A stretch of 64,000 bases of DNA from Planctomycetia bacterium (GCA_015075745.1 JABTTW010000001.1:186001-250000); one strand, 5' to 3'. Shown: positions 26,802-36,255, numbered from the stretch's first letter. The notes: generated by a model not told the origin, from the letters alone. Numbers and translations are program-made.

Positions 26802-27659
26802 ATGCTGCACTGGCTGGCGCCGTCAACAATGGGCGGCGTCCTCAATGCCATGACCGTCGATCTTGAGGATTGGCCGATCGCTGTCCTGGGGACGGAACAT
26901 GATATTACCGGGCGGGTCGTGGAAAACACCAAACGCGTCCTGCAATTACTAGCCTGGCACAACGTCCGGGCCACCTTTTTCGTCCTGACCAAAGTGGCCT
27001 TGCGCTTCCCGGAATTGATCCAGGAAGTCCATGCCGCCGGGCATGAAATCGCCTCCCATGGACACAGCCACGAACTGCTCACCCAGATCAGCCCCCGGCG
27101 GTTTGAGCAGGATGTCCGACTCAGCATTAAGATCCTGACCGACCTTGTCGGCGAGAGGCCGATCGGCTACCGCGCTCCGGCCTTCAGCATCGTCGAAGAG
27201 ACGCGGTGGGCAGGGGCCATCCTGTCGGAACTCGGATTCAAATACAGTTCGAGCGTGTTTCCGATCCGGCACCCGCGGTACGGCATCCCCACCGCGCCTC
27301 GCGGCGTACATCGCTGGCCGGGGTGCGGCCTACTGGAGTGCCCTCCCGCGACGGTTCGGCTGATGGGCCGGAACTGGCCCGTTGCAGGGGGCGGCTATTT
27401 TCGGCTGATTCCCGGTGGCGCGATTCGCTGGGCGCTTCGACGGATGAATCGGGCGGGCATGCCGGCCGTCATATATCTACACCCGTATGAATTGGACGTT
27501 TCCGGAGTGAGCGAGCACGTCGCCGAAGGGGTTCAGGTCGAATCGCGCCGGCACTTGACCCAGGCGTTATTTCGCAGCCGGGTCGAGCCGCGCATGCACC
27601 GGCTGCTGGAGTCATTTTCGTTTCTGCCGCTTCGCGACCTGCTCCAGCACAAACTATGA
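26802..27659 (+). CDS. Polysaccharide deacetylase of the XrtA/PEP-CTERM-associated type (DUF3473 C-terminus)
   Basis: 285 residues from ATG 26802 (AGGACG about 9 nt upstream); ATGs at 26733 and 26829 are alternatives. VLNAMTVDLEDW carries the catalytic Asp pair position (D-L-E-D), SHGHSHELL the metal His motif H-x3-H, and YRAPAFSI the substrate-groove motif. The C-terminal part has GGGYFRLIP and VIYLHPYELD, the layout of deacetylases located in exosortase/exopolysaccharide clusters. The enzyme would remove N-acetyl groups from an exported polysaccharide. This fits the window's own PEP-CTERM protein, though that gene is over 30 kb away. Confidence 0.85.
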   Translation: MLHWLAPSTMGGVLNAMTVDLEDWPIAVLGTEHDITGRVVENTKRVLQLLAWHNVRATFFVLTKVALRFPELIQEVHAAGHEIASHGHSHELLTQISPRRFEQDVRLSIKILTDLVGERPIGYRAPAFSIVEETRWAGAILSELGFKYSSSVFPIRHPRYGIPTAPRGVHRWPGCGLLECPPATVRLMGRNWPVAGGGYFRLIPGGAIRWALRRMNRAGMPAVIYLHPYELDVSGVSEHVAEGVQVESRRHLTQALFRSRVEPRMHRLLESFSFLPLRDLLQHKL

Positions 27660-27712
27660 GTCCGCCGCGATGGGCTGGCGGCTGATTGAAGTGCCGTCTC
27701 ATCTGCCTTACC

Positions 27713-28372
27713 ATGCGAAAGATGAGTTTGCGACGGATCGCCCCTCTCTTGTTGGTTCTTGCCTTGTTTCCCGCCTCCCGATTTGATTGTCGCCAAGGCG
27801 ATGAGACTGCACCTGCCGAGCCGACGGTGGGAAAACTCGTTCCTGACGATATCGCCGCAAAACTGATTGAGAGCGGCTGGGACGAGCGCGTGGAGGGTGG
27901 TCTGGGACTCTGGGTTTCGGGGGCCCGACAGGAACTGATCGGTATACGAGGGGACCGGGTTGACTTTGTGTACCCGTGCTCGACGGCGGCCAAGGGGATG
28001 GGCAATCGAGAGAACTCGAACCAGACGCCGACCGGCTGGCACAAGATTGATGAAAAAATCGGCGGCAACTCGCCGTGGGGAACCATCTTCGTCGAGCGGA
28101 AGTCCAACGGGAAGACATGGGCAACCGATCAGGTCACCGAGAAAGACTACGTCCTGACCCGAATCATGTGGCTGCGCGGACTTGAGCCCGGAATCAACGC
28201 GGGGCCGGGCGTCGATTCGCACGATCGTTACATTTACATCCACGGCACGCCCGCGGAAGACAAGATCGGCACACCCGCCTCGATGGGCTGCATCCGCCTT
28301 CGCAACGACGACGTGATCACACTCTTCGATACCGTGGAGTCTGGGACTCCCGTCTTGATCACCGAGTGGTAA
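27713..28372 (+). CDS. L,D-transpeptidase (YkuD family), exported
   Basis: 219 residues from ATG 27713. A signal peptide covers about residues 1-25. The catalytic part spans GLWVSGARQELIGIRGDRV to the end, with TPTGWHKIDEKIGG and the active-site block YIYIHGTPAEDKIGTPASMGCIRLRNDDV (His, then S-M-G-C-I-R with catalytic Cys). The family cross-links peptidoglycan 3-3 or attaches proteins to it, in the periplasm. No peptidoglycan-binding domain is present. The gene shares a symmetric 8-bp inverted repeat at its stop with the opposing DUF4139 gene. Confidence 0.92.
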   Translation: MRKMSLRRIAPLLLVLALFPASRFDCRQGDETAPAEPTVGKLVPDDIAAKLIESGWDERVEGGLGLWVSGARQELIGIRGDRVDFVYPCSTAAKGMGNRENSNQTPTGWHKIDEKIGGNSPWGTIFVERKSNGKTWATDQVTEKDYVLTRIMWLRGLEPGINAGPGVDSHDRYIYIHGTPAEDKIGTPASMGCIRLRNDDVITLFDTVESGTPVLITEW

Positions 28373-28397
28373 CAGCGGCCTATTTGGTCGTTACCAC
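28366..28397. terminator. Symmetric inverted repeat spanning the stops of two convergent genes
   Basis: GTGGTAAC (28366-28373) and GTTACCAC (28390-28397) are a perfect 8-bp inverted repeat with a 16-base loop. Each arm contains the TAA stop of one of the two genes. A bidirectional terminator is plausible, but there is no T-run. Confidence 0.45.
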
Positions 28398-29944
28398 GTA
28401 TAGCGGACGGTGTAGTCCACCGTCTTTTCGCCCTCGGCCGGAACGACCACTTCGAAGTGAATCGTCCGCGCGTCGATCTTCTGAAACTCATCGCTCGACT
28501 TGGAAATCTCCCAGGTCGTCCAGCGGTAAAGATTCTCTTTGATGATGACCTTCTGATCTGCGTTCTTGTGATTGCGAATCTGGATTCGGAAGCTCTCAGT
28601 CATCGTCTTGCGGCCCGAGTCCATGTTGAAGTCGGTCTGGGTGCGCTCGCCCACGACATCAAAGGCCTGGCCAAGCTTGATCAGGACCTTTTCATCCTTC
28701 GGCGTATGATCGATGAGATCTTCGCCGATGAACTCGAGCGTGCCATCTGCATCGTCCTTCTTGTATACGCGGACTTTCCCCTTGGGCAGGGGCATGCCCA
28801 TGTTGCTCTTCTTGTCGTTCTTGAATCGGACATAGACATCGACCTTGGGATTGGATTGGCCGCCGAGGCCGCGGTCGAGATTGGGCTGCGCCGTAAAGCT
28901 CCAGTAGGCCCCCATGGGGAGACCGTAATAGACGAGCACTTTCTCAACCGCAACATCACGGGCGGTGGGAAAAAGCGTAATTTGCTGGGTGGTGTTCGAA
29001 AGGATGTCCGTTCGGCGCGGGAGGGTGTAGAGGTGGTATTCGAAGAACGACTTTTCCTCGAATCCCTGGGAATCCTTCATCGCAAGTGATTCCATTTTTC
29101 CCGCCATTCCGCGGAACATTTGTTGTTCCGGCGCGATTCGCTGCACGTCACCGGCGATAAGCTTAAGTCTTGCGTTCTTGTAGGCCGCGCCGGACAGGTT
29201 CATGAGCGTGACCCATGCACCAACGTCCGCCTTGGTGTCCTCTGGATTCAGGAGCATGTTGTAGTCTGCCCGCCAAGTGATGCCGCCGGTTTGATAGGTG
29301 GTGCGCACGACGTGTTCGCCTGCCTCATCTGCCGAGACTTTCCAGACCAAAGTCGGTCGGGTGATAAGACCGCCGGGCAGTTCTCCAAGCTGAACCTGTT
29401 GACCCTGACCGGACAGGATGCGAACGCCGTTTGACGTGTTCAAGACCAGTTGCCCCTGAGTCGCGGAAAGCAGCGTGCCCTTGACCGTTTCGGACACATC
29501 GCCATGGGTGAGGATGACGGAGATCTCCCGGTCGATGTACTTCTCCATGACTTTGTCAGGGCTGACCAGATCGAATTGAAAGTTCTGCTCCATGACGCTC
29601 GTTGCGTCCGGGGTGGTCAGATCGAGAAAGCTCACGGTCGTCGGGTCGATGAATTGAGCGACATCGGTGAAACGCAGTTCATTCACTCCCGATTTCAAAG
29701 TGACCGTGCGTGCCTCCTTCACCACGCCGAAGCCGGGAACCTGCCAGGCAAACATCGGGTTGAAGCCCTGCCGCTGCTGGGCGATAAACTGCTGCGGATC
29801 GAACCCTGCGGGGTCCGCGGAGGAGTAAACCGTGACGGCGGGCCCCTCGTCGTCCGCGGCGACGGCTTTGTTGACGCCGCTCAGGCAAATAGCGGTCGAG
29901 AAAGCGACGCCAGAAATCAACCCGAACAGGCGATTGCGAATCAT
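28391..29944 (-). CDS. Exported DUF4139-domain protein
   Basis: 517 residues from ATG 29944, which has AAGGAG 7 nt upstream; the longer upstream frame is not used. A signal peptide ends near residue 29 (NKAVAADD). Residues 30-190 hold ARTVTLKSGVNELRFTDVAQFIDPTTVSF, the usual opening of DUF4139/DUF4140-type proteins. The main domain includes WKVSADEAGEHVVRTTYQTGGITWRADYNMLL and NARLKLIAGDVQ, and it ends with RTIHFEVVVPAEGEKTVDYTVRYTW. These beta-rich domains occur in secreted and envelope proteins of unknown role. It has no enzymatic signature, and its nearest neighbours give no functional hint. Confidence 0.85.
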   Translation of the reverse strand: MIRNRLFGLISGVAFSTAICLSGVNKAVAADDEGPAVTVYSSADPAGFDPQQFIAQQRQGFNPMFAWQVPGFGVVKEARTVTLKSGVNELRFTDVAQFIDPTTVSFLDLTTPDATSVMEQNFQFDLVSPDKVMEKYIDREISVILTHGDVSETVKGTLLSATQGQLVLNTSNGVRILSGQGQQVQLGELPGGLITRPTLVWKVSADEAGEHVVRTTYQTGGITWRADYNMLLNPEDTKADVGAWVTLMNLSGAAYKNARLKLIAGDVQRIAPEQQMFRGMAGKMESLAMKDSQGFEEKSFFEYHLYTLPRRTDILSNTTQQITLFPTARDVAVEKVLVYYGLPMGAYWSFTAQPNLDRGLGGQSNPKVDVYVRFKNDKKSNMGMPLPKGKVRVYKKDDADGTLEFIGEDLIDHTPKDEKVLIKLGQAFDVVGERTQTDFNMDSGRKTMTESFRIQIRNHKNADQKVIIKENLYRWTTWEISKSSDEFQKIDARTIHFEVVVPAEGEKTVDYTVRYTW

Positions 29945-30215
29945 GTCAAATCTCCTTGAATAGCTTCTTCGTGAGCGGATCATATCGCTCTCGCACCTTG
30001 GACGCACGAGGCGACCGGGTAGTTCCCGAAATCTCGCTTTTGGAGTACCAGCGTCACGATGGAAATCGCTCGCTTGAATCGCACGGATTGCGCCGATAAT
30101 GACACAGATGAACACCACACGCTTGCAGTGGATTGCTCGGGAACGAAAATAAAGAGCCAGGAATCTCCGTCTTAAACCGCACGGCTTGCACAGCCGGCGT
30201 TATTGAGGGTTGCAC

Positions 30216-31232
30216 ATGATCGTCGTTTTGAAGCCCGGTTCGAGCCAGAAGGATATTGACCACGTTTCGCAGTTAGTCCGCGAGCGCGGATTGAAAGATG
30301 TGGTCATCGTCGGAACGGACCGGACCGTGGTCGCCGCCGTCGGGGACGAGCGACTGGTTGACATGTCGGCCATTGAGAGCGCTCCCATGGTGGAGCGGCT
30401 GGTTCCGATTCTTGCCCCATACAAGGTGGCCAGCCGGGAAATACGCCCCGAGCCATCGGTCATCAATGCGGGCAGCGGCATGGAGGTGGGCGGTCGCAAG
30501 ATCGCCGTCATTGCCGGTCCTTGCAGCGTGGAGTGCGAAACGCAACTGATGCGCGTGGCGCATGCGGTCAAGCAGGCCGGGGCGCACGGCCTTCGCGGCG
30601 GAGCATTCAAACCGCGAACCAATCCCTACGAATTCAAAGGGCTGGGGGAAGAGGGGCTGAAGCTGCTGGCAAAAGCCCGGGCAGAGACGGGTTTGGCGAT
30701 CGTGACGGAAGTCATGAGCATCGACCAGGTTGACCTCGTCGCGGAATATGCCGACGTCCTGCAAATCGGCACGCGAAACATGCACAATTTCAATCTGCTG
30801 GTGGCAGCGGGACGCACGCGAAAGCCGGTCATGCTCAAGCGCGGCTGGAGCGCGACCCTGAATGAGTTTTTGCTGGCTGCCGAGTACATCATGAACGAGG
30901 GCAACAACGACGTGATCCTGTGCGAACGAGGCATTCGAACGCATGAGACTTACGTGAGAAACACACTTGCCCTGGGCATTATCCCCGCGATCAAGAGAGA
31001 GTCTCACCTGCCGATCGTCATTGATCCATCGCAGGGCACGGGACATGCATACATGGTCCCATCGATGAGCCGGGCGGCCATCGCGGCCGGGGCCGACGGT
31101 CTCATCATTGAAGTCCATGGCGATCCTGAGCACGCGTTGACGGATGGGGCCCAGTCGATCACGCCGGAGGTTTTTTCGAACCTGATGAGCGAACTTGACC
31201 CGATTTCGAAGGCGGTTGGGCGAACGGTCTAG
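30216..31232 (+). CDS. aroF: 3-deoxy-7-phosphoheptulonate synthase (DAHP synthase, type I beta)
   Basis: 338 residues from ATG 30216, with GAGGG 7 nt upstream. Residues 1-75 are the ferredoxin-like regulatory domain seen in the Thermotoga enzyme (MIVVLKPGSSQKDIDHVSQLV). The TIM barrel follows: VIAGPCSVECETQL, LRGGAFKPRTNPYEFKGLG, TEVMSIDQVDLVAEYADVLQIG, MLKRGWSATLNEFL, LCERGIRTHETYVRNTL, VIDPSQGTGH and EVHGDPEHALTDG. The enzyme condenses phosphoenolpyruvate and erythrose 4-phosphate as the first step of the shikimate pathway. This subfamily is often feedback-regulated through the N-terminal domain. No other aromatic genes are adjacent. Confidence 0.95.
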   Translation: MIVVLKPGSSQKDIDHVSQLVRERGLKDVVIVGTDRTVVAAVGDERLVDMSAIESAPMVERLVPILAPYKVASREIRPEPSVINAGSGMEVGGRKIAVIAGPCSVECETQLMRVAHAVKQAGAHGLRGGAFKPRTNPYEFKGLGEEGLKLLAKARAETGLAIVTEVMSIDQVDLVAEYADVLQIGTRNMHNFNLLVAAGRTRKPVMLKRGWSATLNEFLLAAEYIMNEGNNDVILCERGIRTHETYVRNTLALGIIPAIKRESHLPIVIDPSQGTGHAYMVPSMSRAAIAAGADGLIIEVHGDPEHALTDGAQSITPEVFSNLMSELDPISKAVGRTV

Positions 31233-31520
31233 TTGGTTTGCGCGAGGGAAGCAGGGGCATGCGAGACAGGAAGCAGATCGCCACATTGAGACGTTAATCG
31301 CGTGGAATACCGTTCGTCAGATGCCATCTAATTGATTATCTTACAACGCTTTACATCGTTCGACCAGCTCGGTCCCAGGATCGAGCGCGGGCGGTCGATC
31401 CGACGACCAACGGCAAAACGACGGCGTTTTCACTTCTCGGAGGGGCTTTGGCCGCCTATAATGGCCCAGAGGTTAGGAGCCTGCCGCGATCTCTCTGGGA
31501 TTTTTCCGGGGAATAATATC

Positions 31521-31548
31521 TTGTTGTCGTCGGGTATAAAGATATAGT
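31521..31548 (+). promoter_or_regulatory. Candidate promoter and long leader of the pseudopilin at 31751
   Basis: TTGTTG (31521-31526), 16 bp, TATAGT (31543-31548). A second TATAAT box is at 31456-31461 without a good partner. Of the 518-bp gap 31233-31750, the part after this promoter would be a 5' leader of about 195 nt. It holds a nested hairpin: GTGGCT/AGCCAC (31581-31586, 31600-31605) inside GGCC/GGCC. The upstream part (31233-31440) shows nothing else. Confidence 0.35.
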
Positions 31549-31750
31549 GAGGCGAGAGACGCACGCGGGACAAAGGCCGGGTGGCTAGGCGAGCAGCTGA
31601 GCCACAGGGGCCGAAGTTGGCGTTTTGGCAGTTGCGTGCAACCCCAGGGTGGTGGCATTCCAGAATTGTTCGATAAGCCGTATATCGAGAATTGCGAAGA
31701 TTCGGCCGAACAGCCTTGAGCCGAGTATGAATAACGGAAGGAGTCCTTTG

Positions 31751-32659
31751 ATGTTTCGTGAAAAGCGCCGTTCAAATGGTTTTACCCTGATCGAATTGCT
31801 GGTTGTGATTTCGATCATCGCCGTCCTTATCAGCATCTTGCTGCCGGCGCTCTCCAGCGCGGTCCAACAGGCCCGTAAGGTGAGCTGCCAGTCAGCCATG
31901 AGATCGTTGGGACAGACCGCTCAAACCTACGCAAGTGACGACCCGAACGGCATCATTGGACCGGTCCACTACAAGGCCTTCAATTTCATCTATGAGGGCT
32001 ACGCCGAATACGGCGGCGGCCCGGGCACGATGCCCTACGTGAACTGGGGTGAAGAGTTTGATCCGCGAACCCGGCCGTTCAACAACCTGATGTACGGCGC
32101 TCGCGGTCTCGTTGCCAATACGGCGCCGGGAACCACTGGCGTTTTCAAGGAGTTTCAGTGCGCCGGCGACGATTTCGGCTGGCAGGCGTGGCCCGGCTTC
32201 GGCAGCAACCCGTTGGAGACCGAGACACCTTATTACAAGGGCAACGGTGTCGCCTGTCGCATGAACAACCTCCAGTTTGAAGGTAGTAGCTCTGGTGGTG
32301 GTGGCGTGGCGAATCCCTCAACGGTCGTGAATGTCGGAGTCTATGGGCGATCCGTTAACAAGGTTCCGGATACCTCTCAGGTCATGCACTTCTTTGAGAC
32401 ACGCGTTTTCCAGACGCTCTTTACAAATAACATCTGGGGCTTCATCACGCAGGGTGAGTTGAGCACGAATCACCGAAAGCTCGGCTTCCTGAATGTTGAA
32501 TACGTTGACGGACACGTTAATTTTGCGGACTTCGGTGATGATACTTATTATCAGCACGCTCTGCCTGGCACATATGGCGGAGCACACACTGACGAAACGG
32601 ACGCAAGAGGCTCGTGGGGTCGGTTCGATTGCTGGCCGTCGCCGCCCGTCCCGTTCTGA
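31751..32659 (+). CDS. Pseudopilin-type secreted protein (prepilin leader, H-X9-DG segment)
   Basis: 302 residues from ATG 31751 with AGGAG 7 nt upstream. Leader [10 protein letters not shown] is followed by [12 protein letters not shown], the prepilin peptidase site with Glu at +5. [19 protein letters not shown] is the usual conserved segment. A glycine-rich loop ([12 protein letters not shown]) lies mid-protein, and the C-terminal [19 protein letters not shown] is a full H-X9-DGH block. It is probably processed and displayed at the cell surface or used by a type II-like system. It is followed 114 bp later by an anchored zinc-ribbon protein and then a strong terminator, so the pair form a two-gene unit. 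Confidence 0.88.
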   Translation: MFREKRRSNGFTLIELLVVISIIAVLISILLPALSSAVQQARKVSCQSAMRSLGQTAQTYASDDPNGIIGPVHYKAFNFIYEGYAEYGGGPGTMPYVNWGEEFDPRTRPFNNLMYGARGLVANTAPGTTGVFKEFQCAGDDFGWQAWPGFGSNPLETETPYYKGNGVACRMNNLQFEGSSSGGGGVANPSTVVNVGVYGRSVNKVPDTSQVMHFFETRVFQTLFTNNIWGFITQGELSTNHRKLGFLNVEYVDGHVNFADFGDDTYYQHALPGTYGGAHTDETDARGSWGRFDCWPSPPVPF

Positions 32660-32772
32660 TTGAATTTGTATTGCGTTAGGCCCCGACCCCGGTGTTTTGG
32701 CCAACGAGGTTTGCAGGGGGAGGTAGCGCGTGACGGATCGAGTGAGACTACTCTAACGCAGAGGAAATTGAC

Positions 32773-33144
32773 GTGAAAAAGGTAATCGTCCCCATCGTAT
32801 TAGTCGCAGGCATCGGATTAAGCATCTATCTGTGGAGCACGATGGACTCCGCGGATGCCGGCGACAAGAACGTCATGGGACAAACCGAAAAGTACACCTG
32901 CAACGCCTGTAAGCAGGAGTTCCAATTATCCGTGAGTGAGGCGCGCGACATGCTCCGGTCTCGCGGGGACATCTTTTGTCCTCATTGTGGAGCCGCCAGC
33001 GCCGCCAAGCATGGCGTAAAGGTGAACATGGGCGGACCCACGCTTGAAGGAGCAGATGAAGGCGACGAGGAACAGGCGGCCGAAGAAGGAAATAACGATC
33101 CCGCGCCGCCGAAGCCGAGTGGCGGCGCTCAGAGGATCAACTGA
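32773..33144 (+). CDS. Small membrane-anchored zinc-ribbon protein
   Basis: 123 residues from GTG 32773 with GAGGAA 8 nt upstream. One N-terminal helix (VIVPIVLVAGIGLSIYLW) is followed by a zinc ribbon with two C-x2-C knuckles, YTCNACKQEF and FCPHCGAAS, about 26 residues apart. The tail is acidic and proline-rich (EGADEGDEEQAAEEGNNDPAPPKPSGG) and probably unstructured. The ribbon lies outside or inside the cell depending on orientation; a basic N-terminus favours an outer ribbon. I do not recognise a named family. Pairing with the upstream pseudopilin and the shared terminator suggest a related function. Confidence 0.75.
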   Translation: MKKVIVPIVLVAGIGLSIYLWSTMDSADAGDKNVMGQTEKYTCNACKQEFQLSVSEARDMLRSRGDIFCPHCGAASAAKHGVKVNMGGPTLEGADEGDEEQAAEEGNNDPAPPKPSGGAQRIN

Positions 33145-33181
33145 TCCATCGATTTCGTCGCTTGCCCAATAGACCAGACAC

Positions 33182-33212
33182 GCGGAGCCCTCCTCGGGCT
33201 CCGCTTTTTTTT
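33182..33212 (+). terminator. Rho-independent terminator
   Basis: GCGGAGCCC (33182-33190), loop TCCTC, GGGCTCCGC (33196-33204), then eight Ts (33205-33212). A perfect 9-bp GC-rich stem with a T-run, placed just after the zinc-ribbon gene; this is the clearest terminator in the window. Confidence 0.9.
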
Positions 33213-33324
33213 GCGCCAACCCGCATGATGAGCTTCTCATAGGATCGAGGTCTAGGTAAAATGTTTTAGCTGGACCTTTAGTCTAAGAGTTGGACCTCAT
33301 CAGCCTTTTCTGGGAGGAGCGGCC

Positions 33325-36255
33325 ATGCACCGGTGCTTCAAACGGTCAGGTTCGCTCCTACCCATGGGCCTTTCCGCCCTTTGTCTGACACTTCTTTTCC
33401 CAGCCCACTCAGTTCGGGCCGAGCCGATTCAGATCGGCTTTCTCTGGCACATGCACCAACCGATCTACTACCCCTATGAGTCGCTCCTCGCGACCGATTC
33501 GAATAATCGCTACTCCTTTAGCGTGGTCGATGTCCATAACCAGCGGTTCGGCCCCTATTCGACCTGGCCGAAGGATGCCATCGTGACGGGCCAGTCGTTA
33601 CCCCATCTCGGCGCGTCGGTGAGCTTTACCGGTTCATTGATTGAAAACCTCAACTCCCTTGCCGCGGCGGGAACAAACGGCGGCATGTGGACAAACTGGC
33701 AAACCGGCTACAACCAGGGCATCGCCGCTACGACGTCTCTCGGCAATCCGCGACTGGACCTTGTCGCTTTCGGCTACCACCACCCGCTGATGCCCCTGCT
33801 CGACGAGCAGGACATCCGCATGCAGATTCGTCTGCACAAGCATGTTTACGCCCAGACCTGGAGCGCGCAATCCAGCTATGCACGGGGAATGTTTCCGGCA
33901 GAGACGGCGTTTTCGACACGGATGATTCCGGCACTGGTCGCTGAGGGCATCGACTGGGTTCTGGTGGATAACATCCATTTCGATCGGGCCTGCGTGGGCT
34001 ATCCGCACACCAACGCATCCTGCATCTACCCCCCGAACAAGGCCGATCAGGTGAACCCCGACCCTGCGGCAAACGGCGGCGCATGGGTGCAACTCAACAA
34101 TCTCTGGGCGCCCAGCCGCGTCAGCGTGCCGTTCGGATATCGCCCTCATCGGGTGCAGCACGTCGATCCCTCGACCGGTTTCGCCACACAGATGACAGCA
34201 GTTCCCGCGGCTCGCTACGAGGGAAACGAAGACGGCCGCGGCGGATACGGGGCCTTTCTCTATGACCAGGTGATGGACGCCTACCTCTCTTACAACACCG
34301 ATGCACAGCATCCGATGTTCGTCGTGCTGCATCACGATGGGGACAACTTCGGCGGCGGCAGCGATGCTTACTATCACAGTAACTTCCAGAGCATGGTGAA
34401 CTGGGTGAGCGGCGATCCGAACTACGACGTCACCACCGTGCAGGACTATCTGGACCGTTTCCCGCCGGCCGGTTCAGATTTGATACACGTCGAAAGCGGC
34501 TCGTGGGCCGGAGCGGACTGCGGCGATCCGGAGTTCAAGAAATGGCTCGGAGATCCGAACGCATCCGGCTGGAGCCCGGATCGAAATAGCTGGGCCGTGT
34601 TGACGGCCGCGAAGAACCGCGTGTTCATGGCGGAATCGATTTCGCCGGCGGCCAGCATGCAGTCGGTGATGACCGGCTCGGGCTCGAACACCGAAAAGGC
34701 CTGGCACTTCCTGCTCGCCGGAGAGGCCAGCGACCACTGGTATTGGGACGGCAGCGGCGAACCGTGGGACAGCAACGTGACGCGGGCCTGCAATCAAGCG
34801 GTCGCGCATGCCGACGCGGTCATTGCGGGTCAGCCCGACATCGCCCCGCCGACCGTCTTCATCCCGCAGCGCGAGCCCTACAACCCGGGAGGTTTTGAAT
34901 GGGCGGCAACACCGGAGCCCTCGGACTTCGAAGTCTGGACGTATGCTTACGACGTTTCCGGTTTGACGAGCGTCACGCTCCATTGGCGTCTTGATCTGGA
35001 CGGTAACAATTCGCTGACATCCATCGACAACGAGACCTACGCGGGCGGCGCCGAAGTCGGTGCGTGGAACAGCCTGGCGATGGCCATCACCACTGAGCCT
35101 CCCCGTCCGGCGAACATCCTCGCCCCGACGCATCGCGCGACACGCTACGCGGCGATGATCGTCGGGCAGGAGAATGTGCTGCTCGATTACTATGTCGAAG
35201 CGTTGGACGGCGCGGGGAACTCGTTCAAATCGGACATCCAGCACGTCTATGTCGGAAGTTCCGTTCCGTCGGGCGGCGGCAATGTTGTCACCGTAACGCC
35301 CAACCCGCCTGTTGCCGGGCAGTCAGTGCTCATCCAATACGATCCCGCCGGGCGTCCTCTCGCCGGCTCGGCGCAAGTTAAGCTGCACTACGGATTCAAC
35401 AATTGGAACCCCGTCATCAGCCCTGACCCGGGCATGACGTGGAACGCGGGCGAGGCGCTTTGGGAATTGAGCGTCGCGGTGCCGGCCGATGCGACTCAGC
35501 TCGACGTCGTGTTTAACAATGGGAGCGGCGCCTGGGACAACAACGGCGGTCAGGACTGGCACTTTGCCGTCACCGGAGGACAGCCCCAGCTTGCCTGGCA
35601 GATGGACGGTCAACTCGATGCCGACGCATCGCTCGTCGCGCAGAACGGCACAATGCACCTCTACGCCGGCGTGCGCGGGACAACGCTGTACGTGGCCGCC
35701 CCCGATGCCGGAGAGGGCAACGATCATTTCATCTTCGTGGCAGGCACGCCGGGTTCCCTGCGAGCTTCACCGTGGGCGAAGGCGGGCCAGGTCGCCAATT
35801 GGAGCGCTTTCCTCGCGGATGAGAATAACAACGACTACGAGGGCTGGTTTGACGCCATCGGTGCGACGCAGGCGACGACCGGATCCAACGGCGGATACCT
35901 GGAGGGCACGATTGATCTCGCCGGCCAGTTGGGGCAGGTTCCCGAAACGATCTATCTGGCATTCGGGGCATACGGCACTGCGGATGGCGGAGCATTGGCG
36001 GTCGGGCTGCAGGTTCCGGCCAGCATCAACGGCAACGGGACGCTCGACACCGGGGAGTACGCCGCGTTTCAGACCTTTCTGCGCGGGGACATCACCGCCG
36101 ACTGGCGGGTTGATCAGTTCGACATTCCCGGGTTTGTCGAGGTACTGCTTGGAAATGACGTGAATGCCGCCCATATTCGGGCTGCCGACATGGACGCGAC
36201 AAACGGGCCTGACGGGCAGGATATCGCGCTCTTCGTTCAGGCGATGGTGGATTGA
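33325..36255 (+). CDS. Secreted GH57-like glycosidase with CBM25 and dockerin-like C-terminus
   Basis: 976 residues from ATG 33325 (GGGAGGAG 5 nt upstream). Signal peptide to about residue 32. Residues 35-500 are GH57-like: GFLWHMHQPIYY (HMHQP at 42-46), a FPAETAFSTRMIPAL block in the position of the catalytic Glu, and VVLHHDGDNFGGG where the acidic partner is expected. Residues about 650-750 form a CBM25-like starch-binding domain (HYGFNNWNPVI, FNNGSGAWDNNGGQDWHF). Residues 755-915 are a beta domain of the CBM9/DOMON type. Residues 920-976 hold two dockerin-like calcium loops (ITADWRVDQFDIPGFV and DMDATNGPDGQDIALFV). It would degrade alpha-glucans outside the cell. Most GH57 enzymes are intracellular, so export plus this tail is unusual. 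Confidence 0.85.
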   Translation: MHRCFKRSGSLLPMGLSALCLTLLFPAHSVRAEPIQIGFLWHMHQPIYYPYESLLATDSNNRYSFSVVDVHNQRFGPYSTWPKDAIVTGQSLPHLGASVSFTGSLIENLNSLAAAGTNGGMWTNWQTGYNQGIAATTSLGNPRLDLVAFGYHHPLMPLLDEQDIRMQIRLHKHVYAQTWSAQSSYARGMFPAETAFSTRMIPALVAEGIDWVLVDNIHFDRACVGYPHTNASCIYPPNKADQVNPDPAANGGAWVQLNNLWAPSRVSVPFGYRPHRVQHVDPSTGFATQMTAVPAARYEGNEDGRGGYGAFLYDQVMDAYLSYNTDAQHPMFVVLHHDGDNFGGGSDAYYHSNFQSMVNWVSGDPNYDVTTVQDYLDRFPPAGSDLIHVESGSWAGADCGDPEFKKWLGDPNASGWSPDRNSWAVLTAAKNRVFMAESISPAASMQSVMTGSGSNTEKAWHFLLAGEASDHWYWDGSGEPWDSNVTRACNQAVAHADAVIAGQPDIAPPTVFIPQREPYNPGGFEWAATPEPSDFEVWTYAYDVSGLTSVTLHWRLDLDGNNSLTSIDNETYAGGAEVGAWNSLAMAITTEPPRPANILAPTHRATRYAAMIVGQENVLLDYYVEALDGAGNSFKSDIQHVYVGSSVPSGGGNVVTVTPNPPVAGQSVLIQYDPAGRPLAGSAQVKLHYGFNNWNPVISPDPGMTWNAGEALWELSVAVPADATQLDVVFNNGSGAWDNNGGQDWHFAVTGGQPQLAWQMDGQLDADASLVAQNGTMHLYAGVRGTTLYVAAPDAGEGNDHFIFVAGTPGSLRASPWAKAGQVANWSAFLADENNNDYEGWFDAIGATQATTGSNGGYLEGTIDLAGQLGQVPETIYLAFGAYGTADGGALAVGLQVPASINGNGTLDTGEYAAFQTFLRGDITADWRVDQFDIPGFVEVLLGNDVNAAHIRAADMDATNGPDGQDIALFVQAMVD

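Noticed and set aside
31332..31547. A 71-codon frame upstream of the pseudopilin at 31751
   Set aside because: No Shine-Dalgarno, no family features, and it overlaps the predicted promoter.
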